A stretch of DNA of 64,000 nt from NCBI GenBank assembly GCA_016278485.1, contig JADQBT010000019.1, positions 62,001-126,000 of the forward strand. Direction: 5' to 3'. Each line of letters starts with the position of its first letter. Position 1 is the stretch's first letter. This document shows positions 45,064 through 53,791 of the stretch, one piece after another. A model generated the notes under the pieces. The model was not told where the DNA came from and made no database searches. It saw only the letters and a list, made by a program, of their open reading frames with translations. The translations under genes were made by a program, and so were the position numbers. Source of the DNA: Halanaerobiales bacterium (GTDB taxonomy: Bacteria > Bacillota > Halanaerobiia > Halanaerobiales > Halanaerobiaceae).

Positions 45064-47376
45064 ATGAGATTATTGAAAAAATCAATAGATACCAATCCAC
45101 CAGACTGGTTAGTAGAGTTAACTGGAGATGAGATTACAGCAACAATTCTTTATAATCGTGGTCAAAAAGATAGAGAAAAGGCACTGGAATATCTATTTCC
45201 AGAAAAATACACGCCGGTTCAAGTTGGAGAGTTTACTGGCATTGAAATTGCTTTAAAGCTTGTACAAAAACATATCAATAATAATAGCAATATCTTAATT
45301 TATGGGGATTATGACGTGGACGGAGTTAGTTCAACAACAATTCTTGTTGAAACACTTACCCAGTTAAATGCCAATGTAGATTACCATATTCCTGATAGAT
45401 TTAAAGAGGGATATGGAATGAATAAAAGTAGCATAGTTAAACATGCTGATAATGTAGACTTAATTATTACTTGTGATTGTGGGATTAGTAATCTGGAGGA
45501 AGTTGAACTTGCTAAAAAATTAGGCATAGAAGTCATAATAACTGATCATCATGATTTGCCGGAACAATTACCTGAGGCTGATGTAATTTTAACTCCAAAG
45601 TTTTTAGCTAAAGACCATCCTGCTTATTATCTGCCAGGAGCAGGTATGGCCTATCATTTTGCCAGAGCATTACTTTCTCATTATCAAGAAGAAGACTTTG
45701 CAAAAAAATTATTTGATATGTTAGTACTTGCTGTGATAGCAGATGTTGTTCCTTTAATTGGTGAAAACCGTTATTTATTTCAGATTGGTATTGACTATTT
45801 AAAAAATAGTGATAGACCTGGGCTTAAAGCATTATATAAGCAATTAGATTTAAAAAGAAACGATATAGATGAAAAGACTATTGGTTTTAGGCTTGGTCCT
45901 GTTATCAATGCAGTAGGAAGAATGGAACATGCCAGTAAAGCTGTTGATCTATTTTTAGCAAAAAAGGCAAATAAAGCTGCATCACTTGCAGCAGAGCTTG
46001 TAATTATTAATAAAGAAAGAAAAAAAATAGGTGAAAAAATATATCAGCAGATTACGGAGCAATTACTAGAAGATGTAGAGGAAGTAATTATACTTTATAA
46101 ACCAGATTGGCATCAGGGGATAATTGGTATAATTGCGGGTAGACTTGTTGAAGATTATCAACTACCAGTCCTGTTAATGACAGATCAAAGAGAAGGAGAT
46201 CTGTTAACTGGTTCAGCCCGTTCTCCTGCTGGAATAAATATAAATCTAATTTTAAAACAAGTTAGTAATTTGTTGGTTAAATATGGAGGTCATGCCGCAG
46301 CAGCGGGTTTTTCCTTAGAGAGATCTCAAATTGCTAAATTTAAAGAACAAGTTCAAGCAATTATTAAAAATAAACAGCATCAGGAGCAAGAGAAATTAAT
46401 TGAAGCAGATCTGGAGATAGATTTTAAGCAGATTGATTTAAACTTATATAATAATTTAAGGAAGTTAGCACCTTTTGGTGAACTAAATCCTGAACCTATT
46501 TTTTATAGTCCTGGAGTTAATGTTGAATATGATAGATTAATATCTGGGGGACGCCATCGAAAAATGATCATCAGTAATGGCAAGAAAAAAATGAAGGCAA
46601 TCTGGTGGTGGGGTGGTCAATATGAGCTATCAAATAAAGTCTCAGTTGCCTTTCAAATTGATTTAAATAAATATCAAGGTAAAGAAGAAATACAGTTAAT
46701 TATTAAAGGTGTAGAAGCTAGAGAGCAGATTAAGCACGCAAAAATAAAAAATAAAAATTTTCAGCAAGATTCACTAGTAAATAAGTTAAAATTAATTGAT
46801 TATCGTCAGCAAATTTTAGAAGATATTCCCGTCAATAAGCCTGGCTATCTTTATTTTTTTGAAGGTGAGGGTGAAACAAAACATTATCCTTTAGTAAATA
46901 GGTATTATAATCGCCAGGGAAAACGTTTATATTTATTGACAAATCCACCTAGTCTAGAGATATTGGCGGAAACTTTGCTACTATCTGAGGTAGAGGAATT
47001 GGTGCTGGTAAATAGAAAAACTAGACCAGTAAGAGTTGATATTTTTCTTAAGAAAATACTTGGAACTATCAAGTTTGCTATTCTTAAAAAGAGTGGTATT
47101 TTACATATTACTGAAATCGCTTCCCTACTGGGAGAGACAGAAGAGACAATTATAACTAGTCTCGAATTTTTAAAATTAGCTGGCAAAATTAATTTTAACT
47201 ATCTGACTTATCAAGAAATATTTATAGAAAAAATTGATCAAGCTAGCTCGGGTAAATTTCAATTAAAAAGGGAAGAATTAATAGGTCAGCTTAAAGAAAG
47301 TAATGCTTTTAGAAACTATTTAGTTACGCGAACAATGGATGAGATCAAAAATTTAATCATCACCCAATTGAAATAG
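45064..47376 (+). CDS. recJ: single-strand-specific 5'-3' exonuclease RecJ
   Basis: The protein (about 770 residues) has the DHH motifs YGDYDVDGVSST, CDCGISN and ITDHHDLPEQ, the DHHA1 segment GGHAAAAGFSL, an OB-like domain and a C-terminal extension with a predicted winged-helix (about 670-720) as in Gram-positive RecJ. The start could be ATG 45058 or 45064; I prefer 45064, which is better spaced from AGGTG at 45053-45057. It follows the nuclease gene directly, so it belongs to the same operon. Confidence 0.9.
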   Translation: MRLLKKSIDTNPPDWLVELTGDEITATILYNRGQKDREKALEYLFPEKYTPVQVGEFTGIEIALKLVQKHINNNSNILIYGDYDVDGVSSTTILVETLTQLNANVDYHIPDRFKEGYGMNKSSIVKHADNVDLIITCDCGISNLEEVELAKKLGIEVIITDHHDLPEQLPEADVILTPKFLAKDHPAYYLPGAGMAYHFARALLSHYQEEDFAKKLFDMLVLAVIADVVPLIGENRYLFQIGIDYLKNSDRPGLKALYKQLDLKRNDIDEKTIGFRLGPVINAVGRMEHASKAVDLFLAKKANKAASLAAELVIINKERKKIGEKIYQQITEQLLEDVEEVIILYKPDWHQGIIGIIAGRLVEDYQLPVLLMTDQREGDLLTGSARSPAGININLILKQVSNLLVKYGGHAAAAGFSLERSQIAKFKEQVQAIIKNKQHQEQEKLIEADLEIDFKQIDLNLYNNLRKLAPFGELNPEPIFYSPGVNVEYDRLISGGRHRKMIISNGKKKMKAIWWWGGQYELSNKVSVAFQIDLNKYQGKEEIQLIIKGVEAREQIKHAKIKNKNFQQDSLVNKLKLIDYRQQILEDIPVNKPGYLYFFEGEGETKHYPLVNRYYNRQGKRLYLLTNPPSLEILAETLLLSEVEELVLVNRKTRPVRVDIFLKKILGTIKFAILKKSGILHITEIASLLGETEETIITSLEFLKLAGKINFNYLTYQEIFIEKIDQASSGKFQLKREELIGQLKESNAFRNYLVTRTMDEIKNLIITQLK

Positions 47377-47429
47377 TATATTTAGAATAGATTTGTTAGC
47401 TTAAAGATTGTGCAAGCAAAGGAGAAAAA

Positions 47430-48113
47430 ATGAGAATTAATAACTATAGTTTAATTGAGGGTGCAGAGATGGCAGAGGGATTAACTGTTATTATAGATGT
47501 TTTCAGGGCATTTTCCACAGCCTGTTATCTGTTTGCAGCTGGAGTGGAAAAAATTATTCCAGTTGCCAGTCGCAAGGAAGCAGAAGCTTTAAAAAATTCT
47601 AATTCTGATTTCATATTATGTGGAGAAAGAGGGGGTAAAAAATTAACTGGATTTGATTATGGTAATTCACCTACTTTCTTAAAAGATCAGGATTTTAATA
47701 AAAAAACAATTGTCTTTTCAACAAGTGCTGGTACCAAAGGAATAGTGGCAGCTAAAAAAGCAGAGCGAATAATTACTGGTAGTTTTGTAAATTTTTCAGC
47801 TGTTATTAATTATATTAAGAAAATACAACCGGAAATGGTAAGTCTGGTTGCAATGGGTATTGGTGGCCAGAAAGCAGCAAGAGAAGACGAGTTATGTGCA
47901 GAGTTAATGAAGAAGGAATTAAAAGGTAACGATTTGCTTCATAATTATGATTTAAAAAGAAAGTTAGCAACAGCTGGTAATAGGTTTTTCTTGTCTGAAA
48001 ATCAGAATTTTTCTCCGAGAAAAGATTTTAGTCTCTGTCTGCAAGTTAATCGGTTTGACTTTGTAATAAAAGCAGTGCAGAAAGATAGAAATTATCATTT
48101 ACTTAAAATATAA
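47430..48113 (+). CDS. ComB-like 2-phosphosulfolactate phosphatase family protein
   Basis: The 227-residue protein resembles ComB, with IIDVFRAFSTACYLFAAG, LCGERGGKKLTGFDYGNSP and TSAGTKGI motifs and a late REDELCAELM acidic segment. In methanogens ComB acts in coenzyme M synthesis. This window has no ComA, ComC or ComDE, so the physiological substrate is unknown. ATG behind AAAGGAG. Separated by 53 nt from recJ. Confidence 0.8.
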   Translation: MRINNYSLIEGAEMAEGLTVIIDVFRAFSTACYLFAAGVEKIIPVASRKEAEALKNSNSDFILCGERGGKKLTGFDYGNSPTFLKDQDFNKKTIVFSTSAGTKGIVAAKKAERIITGSFVNFSAVINYIKKIQPEMVSLVAMGIGGQKAAREDELCAELMKKELKGNDLLHNYDLKRKLATAGNRFFLSENQNFSPRKDFSLCLQVNRFDFVIKAVQKDRNYHLLKI

Positions 48114-48138
48114 TCAATGTTTATGGGGAGTGATAAAA

Positions 48139-48435
48139 ATGAAGAATGTTTCCTGGATATTAATAATATTATTAGGTTTATTAGTATTCGCGGCGATGAG
48201 TAATCCTAGTAAAGAACAGTTTTTAACATGGAGTTTAGACCAAGTCAAAGAAAATGCTGAGACAGAATTTGAAAAGTTACTCGGTAATACTATTGCAAGA
48301 CCACTCCTTGATTTAACTACTACAAGAGAAGACAAAGTTTTTTATAGTATTTATAGTGTAGAAAAAACGGATACTACAATCAAATATTTGGGTATTTTTA
48401 ATAATTTTTATAAGCTAAAAGATACAAATTCTTAA
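48139..48435 (+). CDS. DUF4359 small membrane-anchored protein
   Basis: The 98-residue protein has one N-terminal membrane helix (VSWILIILLGLLVFAAM) followed by NPSKEQFLTWSL and a soluble domain with YSIYSV and YLGIFNNFYKL, as in DUF4359. Function unknown. ATG at 48139 is 8 nt from GGGGAG; a GTG nine bases earlier is an alternative. Confidence 0.75.
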   Translation: MKNVSWILIILLGLLVFAAMSNPSKEQFLTWSLDQVKENAETEFEKLLGNTIARPLLDLTTTREDKVFYSIYSVEKTDTTIKYLGIFNNFYKLKDTNS

Positions 48436-48476
48436 ATTATAATAGACCCTAATCTTTGCCAAGGAGGCTGAATTTA

Positions 48477-49538
48477 ATGTATTCTTTAGCAAAATATAAT
48501 CTATTGAAAAAAAGTATTGTTAAAGTTAAGAGAGCTGAATTAGGTTATTTTCCGACAAAGTTACATAAATTAGAGAATTTAGCAAAAATGTATGGGGTAA
48601 ATATCTATATTAAAAGAGATGATTTAACAGGTTTTAGTACATTTGGTGGTAATAAAATAAGAAAGTTAGAATTTCTCTTTGGGGATATTTTAGAGCAAGG
48701 AGCTAAATATATTTTTACATATGGAGCAACCCAGTCGAATCATGCAATGCAGACAGCGATAGCTTGTAGAAAATATGGATTAAAACCTATTTTATATTTA
48801 ATTGATGTAATCAATGAAGGAAGAGAAAAACCTAGAGCAAATATGCTATTAGATCAAGTATTAGGAGCTGAGATTAAGCTAATAGAAATGGAAGCTTCTG
48901 AAGAAGAATTTGAAGCAATGTATAGAGCTCAAGACGAATCGCAAAGGTATGCAGAAGAAATATCGCAAAATAAAAATGATTATTATTTAATACCACCTGG
49001 GGGAGCTTCTCCTAAAGGAACACTTGGTTTTGTGAATGGATATTTAGAGCTGAAAAAACAGGAGTTTGAGCAAAATATTAATATTAGTGATATTTTTCTA
49101 GCCACAGGTACAGGAGGTACTTTAGCTGGATTAACAGCAGCCAATATCTTTCTTAATGATGATATTAATCTTCATGGCATTAATGTCAGTCACAAAGACG
49201 ATAGTTATCTTGCTAGCACAGCTGAACTTGCAAATGATGCACTGAGTGAACTAGGTGTTGAAGTTGGCGTAAAAAGAGAGGATATTAAAATAGATAGTAG
49301 TTATGTAGGTGAGGGGTATGAGATACCTTCTCAAGCAGCAAATCAAGCTATTAAGATTTTTGCAGAAAATGAGGGTATATTCCTTGACCCAGTTTATACT
49401 GGTAAAGCTGCAGCAGGATTAATAGATTATTTAGAGAAGGGAAAAATAGAAGAAGGAACAGATATTTTATTCTGGCATACAGGTGGGACAAATGCTTTGT
49501 TTGCTGGACCAAAGATATTGGGTGACTTACTAAGTTAA
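48477..49538 (+). CDS. PLP-dependent D-cysteine desulfhydrase / ACC deaminase family protein
   Basis: The 353-residue tryptophan-synthase-beta-fold enzyme has the PLP lysine in FGGNKIRKLEF and the phosphate-binding TGTGGTLAGLTA, and an IFTYGATQSNHAMQTA substrate loop. The likely reaction is D-cysteine to pyruvate, sulfide and ammonia, but D-serine or other amino acids are possible. AAGGAGG ribosome site at the ATG; the longer reading is unsupported. A sulfide-producing role would fit the CoA-disulfide reductase/ArsR genes at the end of the window only loosely. Confidence 0.85.
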   Translation: MYSLAKYNLLKKSIVKVKRAELGYFPTKLHKLENLAKMYGVNIYIKRDDLTGFSTFGGNKIRKLEFLFGDILEQGAKYIFTYGATQSNHAMQTAIACRKYGLKPILYLIDVINEGREKPRANMLLDQVLGAEIKLIEMEASEEEFEAMYRAQDESQRYAEEISQNKNDYYLIPPGGASPKGTLGFVNGYLELKKQEFEQNINISDIFLATGTGGTLAGLTAANIFLNDDINLHGINVSHKDDSYLASTAELANDALSELGVEVGVKREDIKIDSSYVGEGYEIPSQAANQAIKIFAENEGIFLDPVYTGKAAAGLIDYLEKGKIEEGTDILFWHTGGTNALFAGPKILGDLLS

Positions 49539-49567
49539 AGTTAGACTTTTTAAAGGAGGAGCTATTA

Positions 49568-50449
49568 ATGGAAGACTATTTAATACGAGTAATTACGACT
49601 AACAAAGAAATACGGGCCCTGGCGGTTAGATCAACAGACCTGGTTAATGAAGGCCAAAAAAGACATCAGACAACACCAGTTGCTACGGCAGCATTAGGCA
49701 GGACCCTAACAGGTGCTCTGCTAGTTGGATCGCTCATTAAATCAGGTGATGAAATTATTTTAAAAATAAAAGGTGATGGTCCAATCGGTACTATTGTAGC
49801 TGATGCTAATCAAGAAGGTGAAGTAAGAGGCTATGTAACTAACCCAAATATTAAATTTTTAAAAAATAAAGCGGGTAAACTAGATGTAGCAAGAGCAGTT
49901 GGTAAAGGTCAACTCTCCGTTACTAAAATCAATCGTTTCAAAGATCCTTATGAAGGAAAAGTGGCACTTGTATCAGGTGAGATTGCTGAAGACCTAACCT
50001 ATTATTTCACAAGTTCAGAACAGATCCCTTCTGCTGTTGGATTAGGTGTATTGGTAGATACGGATTTAAGTGTAAAAGCAGCAGGTGGTTTTTTAATTCA
50101 ATTATTACCAGATGCCAGTGATGAAACTATTGAAAGATTGGAAGAAAACTTAAAGAAAATTAAATCTGTGAGTAAAATGATTGAATCAGGTTTTACTCCA
50201 GAAGAATTACTGGACAAACTATTGGAAGGTTTTGAATATCGGTTGATGGCAAGAAAAGATGTAGTCTATAAATGCCGTTGTAGCCGGGAGAGAAGTTCAG
50301 AACTGGTTTTAAGTTTGGGTGAAGAAGAAATAAAAAAGACACTGCAAGAACAAGGCCAGATAGAAGTGCAGTGCCATTTTTGTAATGAAAAGTATAGATT
50401 TTTAGAAGAAGAAATTAACGAGTTAATGAGTAATCAATCAGCAGAATAA
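49568..50449 (+). CDS. hslO: redox-regulated chaperone Hsp33
   Basis: The 293-residue protein has the Hsp33 N-terminal core (IRVITTNKEIRALAVRSTDL) and the C-terminal redox switch: the zinc cysteines in YKCRCSRER and QCHFCNEKY. Oxidation of these opens the linker and activates holdase function. AAAGGAGG at the ATG. Its last 16 nt overlap the last 16 nt of convergent hflX. Confidence 0.94.
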   Translation: MEDYLIRVITTNKEIRALAVRSTDLVNEGQKRHQTTPVATAALGRTLTGALLVGSLIKSGDEIILKIKGDGPIGTIVADANQEGEVRGYVTNPNIKFLKNKAGKLDVARAVGKGQLSVTKINRFKDPYEGKVALVSGEIAEDLTYYFTSSEQIPSAVGLGVLVDTDLSVKAAGGFLIQLLPDASDETIERLEENLKKIKSVSKMIESGFTPEELLDKLLEGFEYRLMARKDVVYKCRCSRERSSELVLSLGEEEIKKTLQEQGQIEVQCHFCNEKYRFLEEEINELMSNQSAE

Positions 50450-51672
50450 ACTATATATTTTGCTAATTTACTTGCCAGTTTTAGGGGCAGCAGTGCTTCA
50501 ATATCTATTGTTTTTTGTTCGTACTTTTCTTGATATACTTTACCTTGACTGTGGATTTTTTCTATAAGTCCCGCGTCTGAGTATGGTATTTTTAAATTTA
50601 CTAATTCCATACGAGCTTTAATCAGATCATTAATTCTGGCAAGTAGTTCATTTTTACCTAAACCTTCTTTAGCAGAAATCAAAATACTATTCGGGTAATA
50701 AATCTCGATCTCATTGCGGGCATCTGTTGTGAGTTTATCTATTTTATTAAATACTTTAATTAGATTACTATGCTGAATATCTAATTTTTTCAATTCATTT
50801 TCAACTACTTTGATATGTTTTTCTAGATTTTCATTGCTGGCATCTATGACATGTAATAGAATATCAGCTGCTTTTATTTCTGATAAAGTAGTTCTAAAAG
50901 AAGCAACCAATTGATGTGGTAGTTTATTGATAAAGCCAACTGTATCACTTATGATGATAGTCCTGCCTATTGGTAGATCTAATTGTCTCATGGTCGAATC
51001 AAGTGTAGCAAATAATTTATCAGCAACTTCCGTATCAGCATCTGTTAGGAGGTTCATTAAAGTTGATTTACCAGCATTAGTATACCCAACTAATGATACA
51101 AGTGGATCTTGGCGATTCTGTTGTTGTACTTTGCGAGTTTTTTCAATTTCGCTTAATCTAACATTTAACCGATAAATCTTCTGTTCAATTCTTCTTCTAT
51201 CGACTTCTAGTTTTGTTTCTCCAGGTCCACGCGTGCCAATACCCCCAGCCAATCGGGACATATCAATTCCTTTTCCCCGTAAGCGAGGTAACATATATTT
51301 TAGTTGAGCTAATTCAACTTGTAGCTTGCTTTCCAGACTGTGAGCATGTCTGGCAAAAATATCTAAAATAACTTGATTACGGTCAACTACTCTAGTATCA
51401 ATAGTTTCTTCTAAATTTCGTTGTTGGACAGGATTAAGTTCATTGTCAAAGACGACTAAGTTAGCTCCGATGGTTTCAACTGCATCTTTGATCTCTAATA
51501 CTTTCCCACTACCTATATAATAGGCAGGGTCTATCTTTCTTTCGCGATAGGGGATAGTTAAAATTGTTTCCCCACCAGCTGTTTTTACTAGATTTCTTAG
51601 TTCATCTAAATCCTTCTCATCTACTCCAACTAGAGCAGCTTTCTCTTTTTGATCATCTATTTTATAAGTCAA
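50434..51672 (-). CDS. hflX: GTPase HflX (ribosome splitting)
   Basis: The 412-residue protein has the HflX N-terminal domain ending GERRIEQ-type helix (GPGETKLEVDRRRIE) and a GTPase domain with GYTNAGKSTLMNLL, DTVGFINKLPHQLV and NKID motifs. It binds the 50S subunit and splits stalled ribosomes. TTG start behind AAGGAGG. It is divergent from the second hydrogenase locus and convergent with hslO. Confidence 0.94.
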   Translation of the reverse strand: MTYKIDDQKEKAALVGVDEKDLDELRNLVKTAGGETILTIPYRERKIDPAYYIGSGKVLEIKDAVETIGANLVVFDNELNPVQQRNLEETIDTRVVDRNQVILDIFARHAHSLESKLQVELAQLKYMLPRLRGKGIDMSRLAGGIGTRGPGETKLEVDRRRIEQKIYRLNVRLSEIEKTRKVQQQNRQDPLVSLVGYTNAGKSTLMNLLTDADTEVADKLFATLDSTMRQLDLPIGRTIIISDTVGFINKLPHQLVASFRTTLSEIKAADILLHVIDASNENLEKHIKVVENELKKLDIQHSNLIKVFNKIDKLTTDARNEIEIYYPNSILISAKEGLGKNELLARINDLIKARMELVNLKIPYSDAGLIEKIHSQGKVYQEKYEQKTIDIEALLPLKLASKLAKYIVYSAD

Positions 51673-51710
51673 ATAGGAAACCTCCTTGTTGATTTTGTTC
51701 CTTAATTATA

Positions 51711-51739
51711 ATAATAGCACAAGCTGTTATATCTGGCAA
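51711..51739 (-). promoter_or_regulatory. promoter of hflX
   Basis: Read on the - strand: TTGCCA (51739-51734), 17-nt spacer, TATTAT (51716-51711), about 35 nt upstream of the start codon. Confidence 0.7.
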
Positions 51740-51754
51740 GGATATGGATAAAGC

Positions 51755-51783
51755 TTGACAGGTAAAAACGTTTAGTATAGAAT
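51755..51783 (+). promoter_or_regulatory. promoter of the sensory hydrogenase operon
   Basis: TTGACA (51755-51760), 17-nt spacer, TAGAAT (51778-51783). A Rex-like site covers the predicted transcription start. Confidence 0.75.
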
Positions 51784-51787
51784 TATT

Positions 51788-51803
51788 TGTGAAGCAATTC
51801 ACA
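51788..51803. promoter_or_regulatory. Rex-like operator of the sensory hydrogenase operon
   Basis: TGTGAA-GCAA-TTCACA, a perfect match to TGTGAA-N4-TTCACA, at the predicted transcription start. Binding here would block the promoter; Rex leaves DNA when NADH/NAD+ is high. Confidence 0.72.
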
Positions 51804-51828
51804 TTGATTGTTCTAAGGGGGTTTATTC

Positions 51829-52077
51829 TTGAAGGAAATAGCTATTTGCGTTGGCAGTAGTTGTCATTTGCAAGGATCTGAAAAAATAGTCAATATCTTT
51901 AAAAAGTTAATAAATGATTATCAATTAGAAGCTAAAATTATACTGAAAGGTAGTTTTTGTCAAGGGAATTGCACAGAATCAGTCAATATAAGTATTGCTG
52001 GTAAACAGATTTCTGGCGTAACCCCTGATAATGCAAAAGAAATTTTTAATGAGTATCTAACTGAAGGTGATATTTAA
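51829..52077 (+). CDS. thioredoxin-like [2Fe-2S] ferredoxin of the sensory hydrogenase locus
   Basis: An 82-residue NuoE-like mini-ferredoxin with cluster cysteines in ICVGSSCHLQGS and FCQGNCTES. It starts with TTG behind AGGGGG, and its stop is directly followed by the hydrogenase ATG (0 nt gap). Its likely role is to pass electrons to or from HydS. A homologous gene precedes hydS in Thermotoga (TM1420 neighbourhood). Confidence 0.86.
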   Translation: MKEIAICVGSSCHLQGSEKIVNIFKKLINDYQLEAKIILKGSFCQGNCTESVNISIAGKQISGVTPDNAKEIFNEYLTEGDI

Positions 52078-53790
52078 ATGAAAAATGTAATAGAAGTTAG
52101 GAAAGCAGTCTGTAAAGATTGTCATCGCTGTTTGCGTGAATGTGAAGTTAGTGCTATTGGTTTTGAAGATAATCAGGCCTGGATTATTGAAGAGAAGTGT
52201 ATTTATTGTGGTAATTGTGTAAAGGTCTGTCCTCAGGGAGCTAAACGACCAGTCTTTCCCCAAAAAAAGTTAGCAGCTTATCTGTCTTCTGAAAGTAAGT
52301 TAGCCGTATCTTTGGCACCTTCTTTTATAAGTGCTTTTCCTGGAATTGAACCTGGAAAAATTATTAGTGGCCTAAGGAAGTTAGGTTTCGATTTTATTGG
52401 GGAAACAGCTTCAGCAGCATCTGATGTTGTAAAAGAGTTTAATAACTTACTAAGTAATAGAGATATTCCATTGATTTCATCTTGTTGTCCCAGTCTAGTT
52501 AATTTAATTGAAAAACATTATCCGGAATTATTAGATTGCTTAGCTCCAGTGGTTTCTCCGATGATTTTACATGCGAATCAATTAAAAAAACAACTTGTTG
52601 GTGATTGGAAGGTAATTTTTATTGGTCCCTGTCTGGCAAAACAAGATGAAATGTTAAAAATTGAAAATAAGCAGAAAAGGCCTGACCTGGTTCTGACTTT
52701 TGAGCAATTAAAAACTTTGTTTCAAGAAAATAACATTAATCTCGCTGCTTTAGAAATAGAGGAAATGGATCAGCCATGTTCTGTAGAGATAGCAAATTAT
52801 GCTCTGACTGGTGGTGCATTAAAGGCAGCAGGATTTTTTGAGAGAGAAAAAAATGATTCTAAGACGGTTTATTCTGTAAGTGGCCAGCAAGATATTCTCG
52901 CATTTTTAGAAGATATTAAAAATGAACGAGTTAATGCTGATTTTGTAGAAATGCTTGCCTGTCAAGGTGGATGTATCAATGGACCTGGCCTGAAAAATAA
53001 TTATAGCATACCGGCTCGAAAAAAAATGATCAATGATTATATGAAAGATAAATATACTAATGACCTGGATTTCAGTGATCCAATTTTGTCTAAAAAGCAA
53101 GTACATCAAAATAGAAAAAAATTATTTTCCCTGCCTACTGAAAATGAAATCAGAAAAATATTAAAAGAAATCGGAAAATATACAACAGAAGATGAGACAA
53201 ATTGTGGTGGTTGTGGTTATAATAGTTGTCGGGAAAAAGCAATTGCTGTTTATCAAGGTTTAGCAGAAAAAAAGATGTGTATACCTTATATGAAAGCAAG
53301 AGCAGAGTCATTATCACATATTATTGTTGAATCTTCTCATAATGCTATAATTGTGGTAAATGATGATATGATAGTGCAAAAATTTAATCCAGTTGCAGAA
53401 AAACTATTTAATATGAGTAGTACCCGTACTAAGGGGAAAAACTTAAATAAATTTCTTGATATTACATCCTTTCAACAGGTATGGCGTCAACGCAAATCAA
53501 TTATCCATCAGATTGCAACTTATAATGAAGGGGAGTTAGTTGTTGATCAGACTATCTTTGTAGTCGAAGAACATCATGTTATTGTAGGAATCTTGACTGA
53601 TGTTACTGAACAGGAAAAGCAAAAAAAGCATTTTAAAGAAATGAAAAAAATGGCAGCAGCTAAAGCAAATGATGTTGTTCATAAGCAGATGAAGATAGTT
53701 CAGGAAATTGCAGGTCTGTTAGGTGAAACTACTGTAGAAACAAAAGCAGCCCTTTATGAGCTTACAGATTTAATTAAAGCAGGTGAATGA
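52078..53790 (+). CDS. hydS: sensory [FeFe] hydrogenase with PAS domain (HydS-like)
   Basis: The 570-residue protein has two N-terminal [4Fe-4S] motifs (CKDCHRCLRECE and CIYCGNCVKVCP), an H-cluster domain, an Fe-S domain (NCGGCGYNSC near 376), a PAS domain (about 410-520) and a coiled C-terminal helix. H-cluster cysteines are kept: Cys137 in SSCCP (with Cys136 also present), Cys185 in GPCLAKQDE, Cys295 and Cys299 in MLACQGGC. The last motif reads INGPG rather than GGGG. This is the group C architecture thought to sense H2 and signal through PAS. It overlaps nothing and is followed by SpoIIE phosphatase. Confidence 0.9.
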   Translation: MKNVIEVRKAVCKDCHRCLRECEVSAIGFEDNQAWIIEEKCIYCGNCVKVCPQGAKRPVFPQKKLAAYLSSESKLAVSLAPSFISAFPGIEPGKIISGLRKLGFDFIGETASAASDVVKEFNNLLSNRDIPLISSCCPSLVNLIEKHYPELLDCLAPVVSPMILHANQLKKQLVGDWKVIFIGPCLAKQDEMLKIENKQKRPDLVLTFEQLKTLFQENNINLAALEIEEMDQPCSVEIANYALTGGALKAAGFFEREKNDSKTVYSVSGQQDILAFLEDIKNERVNADFVEMLACQGGCINGPGLKNNYSIPARKKMINDYMKDKYTNDLDFSDPILSKKQVHQNRKKLFSLPTENEIRKILKEIGKYTTEDETNCGGCGYNSCREKAIAVYQGLAEKKMCIPYMKARAESLSHIIVESSHNAIIVVNDDMIVQKFNPVAEKLFNMSSTRTKGKNLNKFLDITSFQQVWRQRKSIIHQIATYNEGELVVDQTIFVVEEHHVIVGILTDVTEQEKQKKHFKEMKKMAAAKANDVVHKQMKIVQEIAGLLGETTVETKAALYELTDLIKAGE

Positions 53791-53791
53791 G

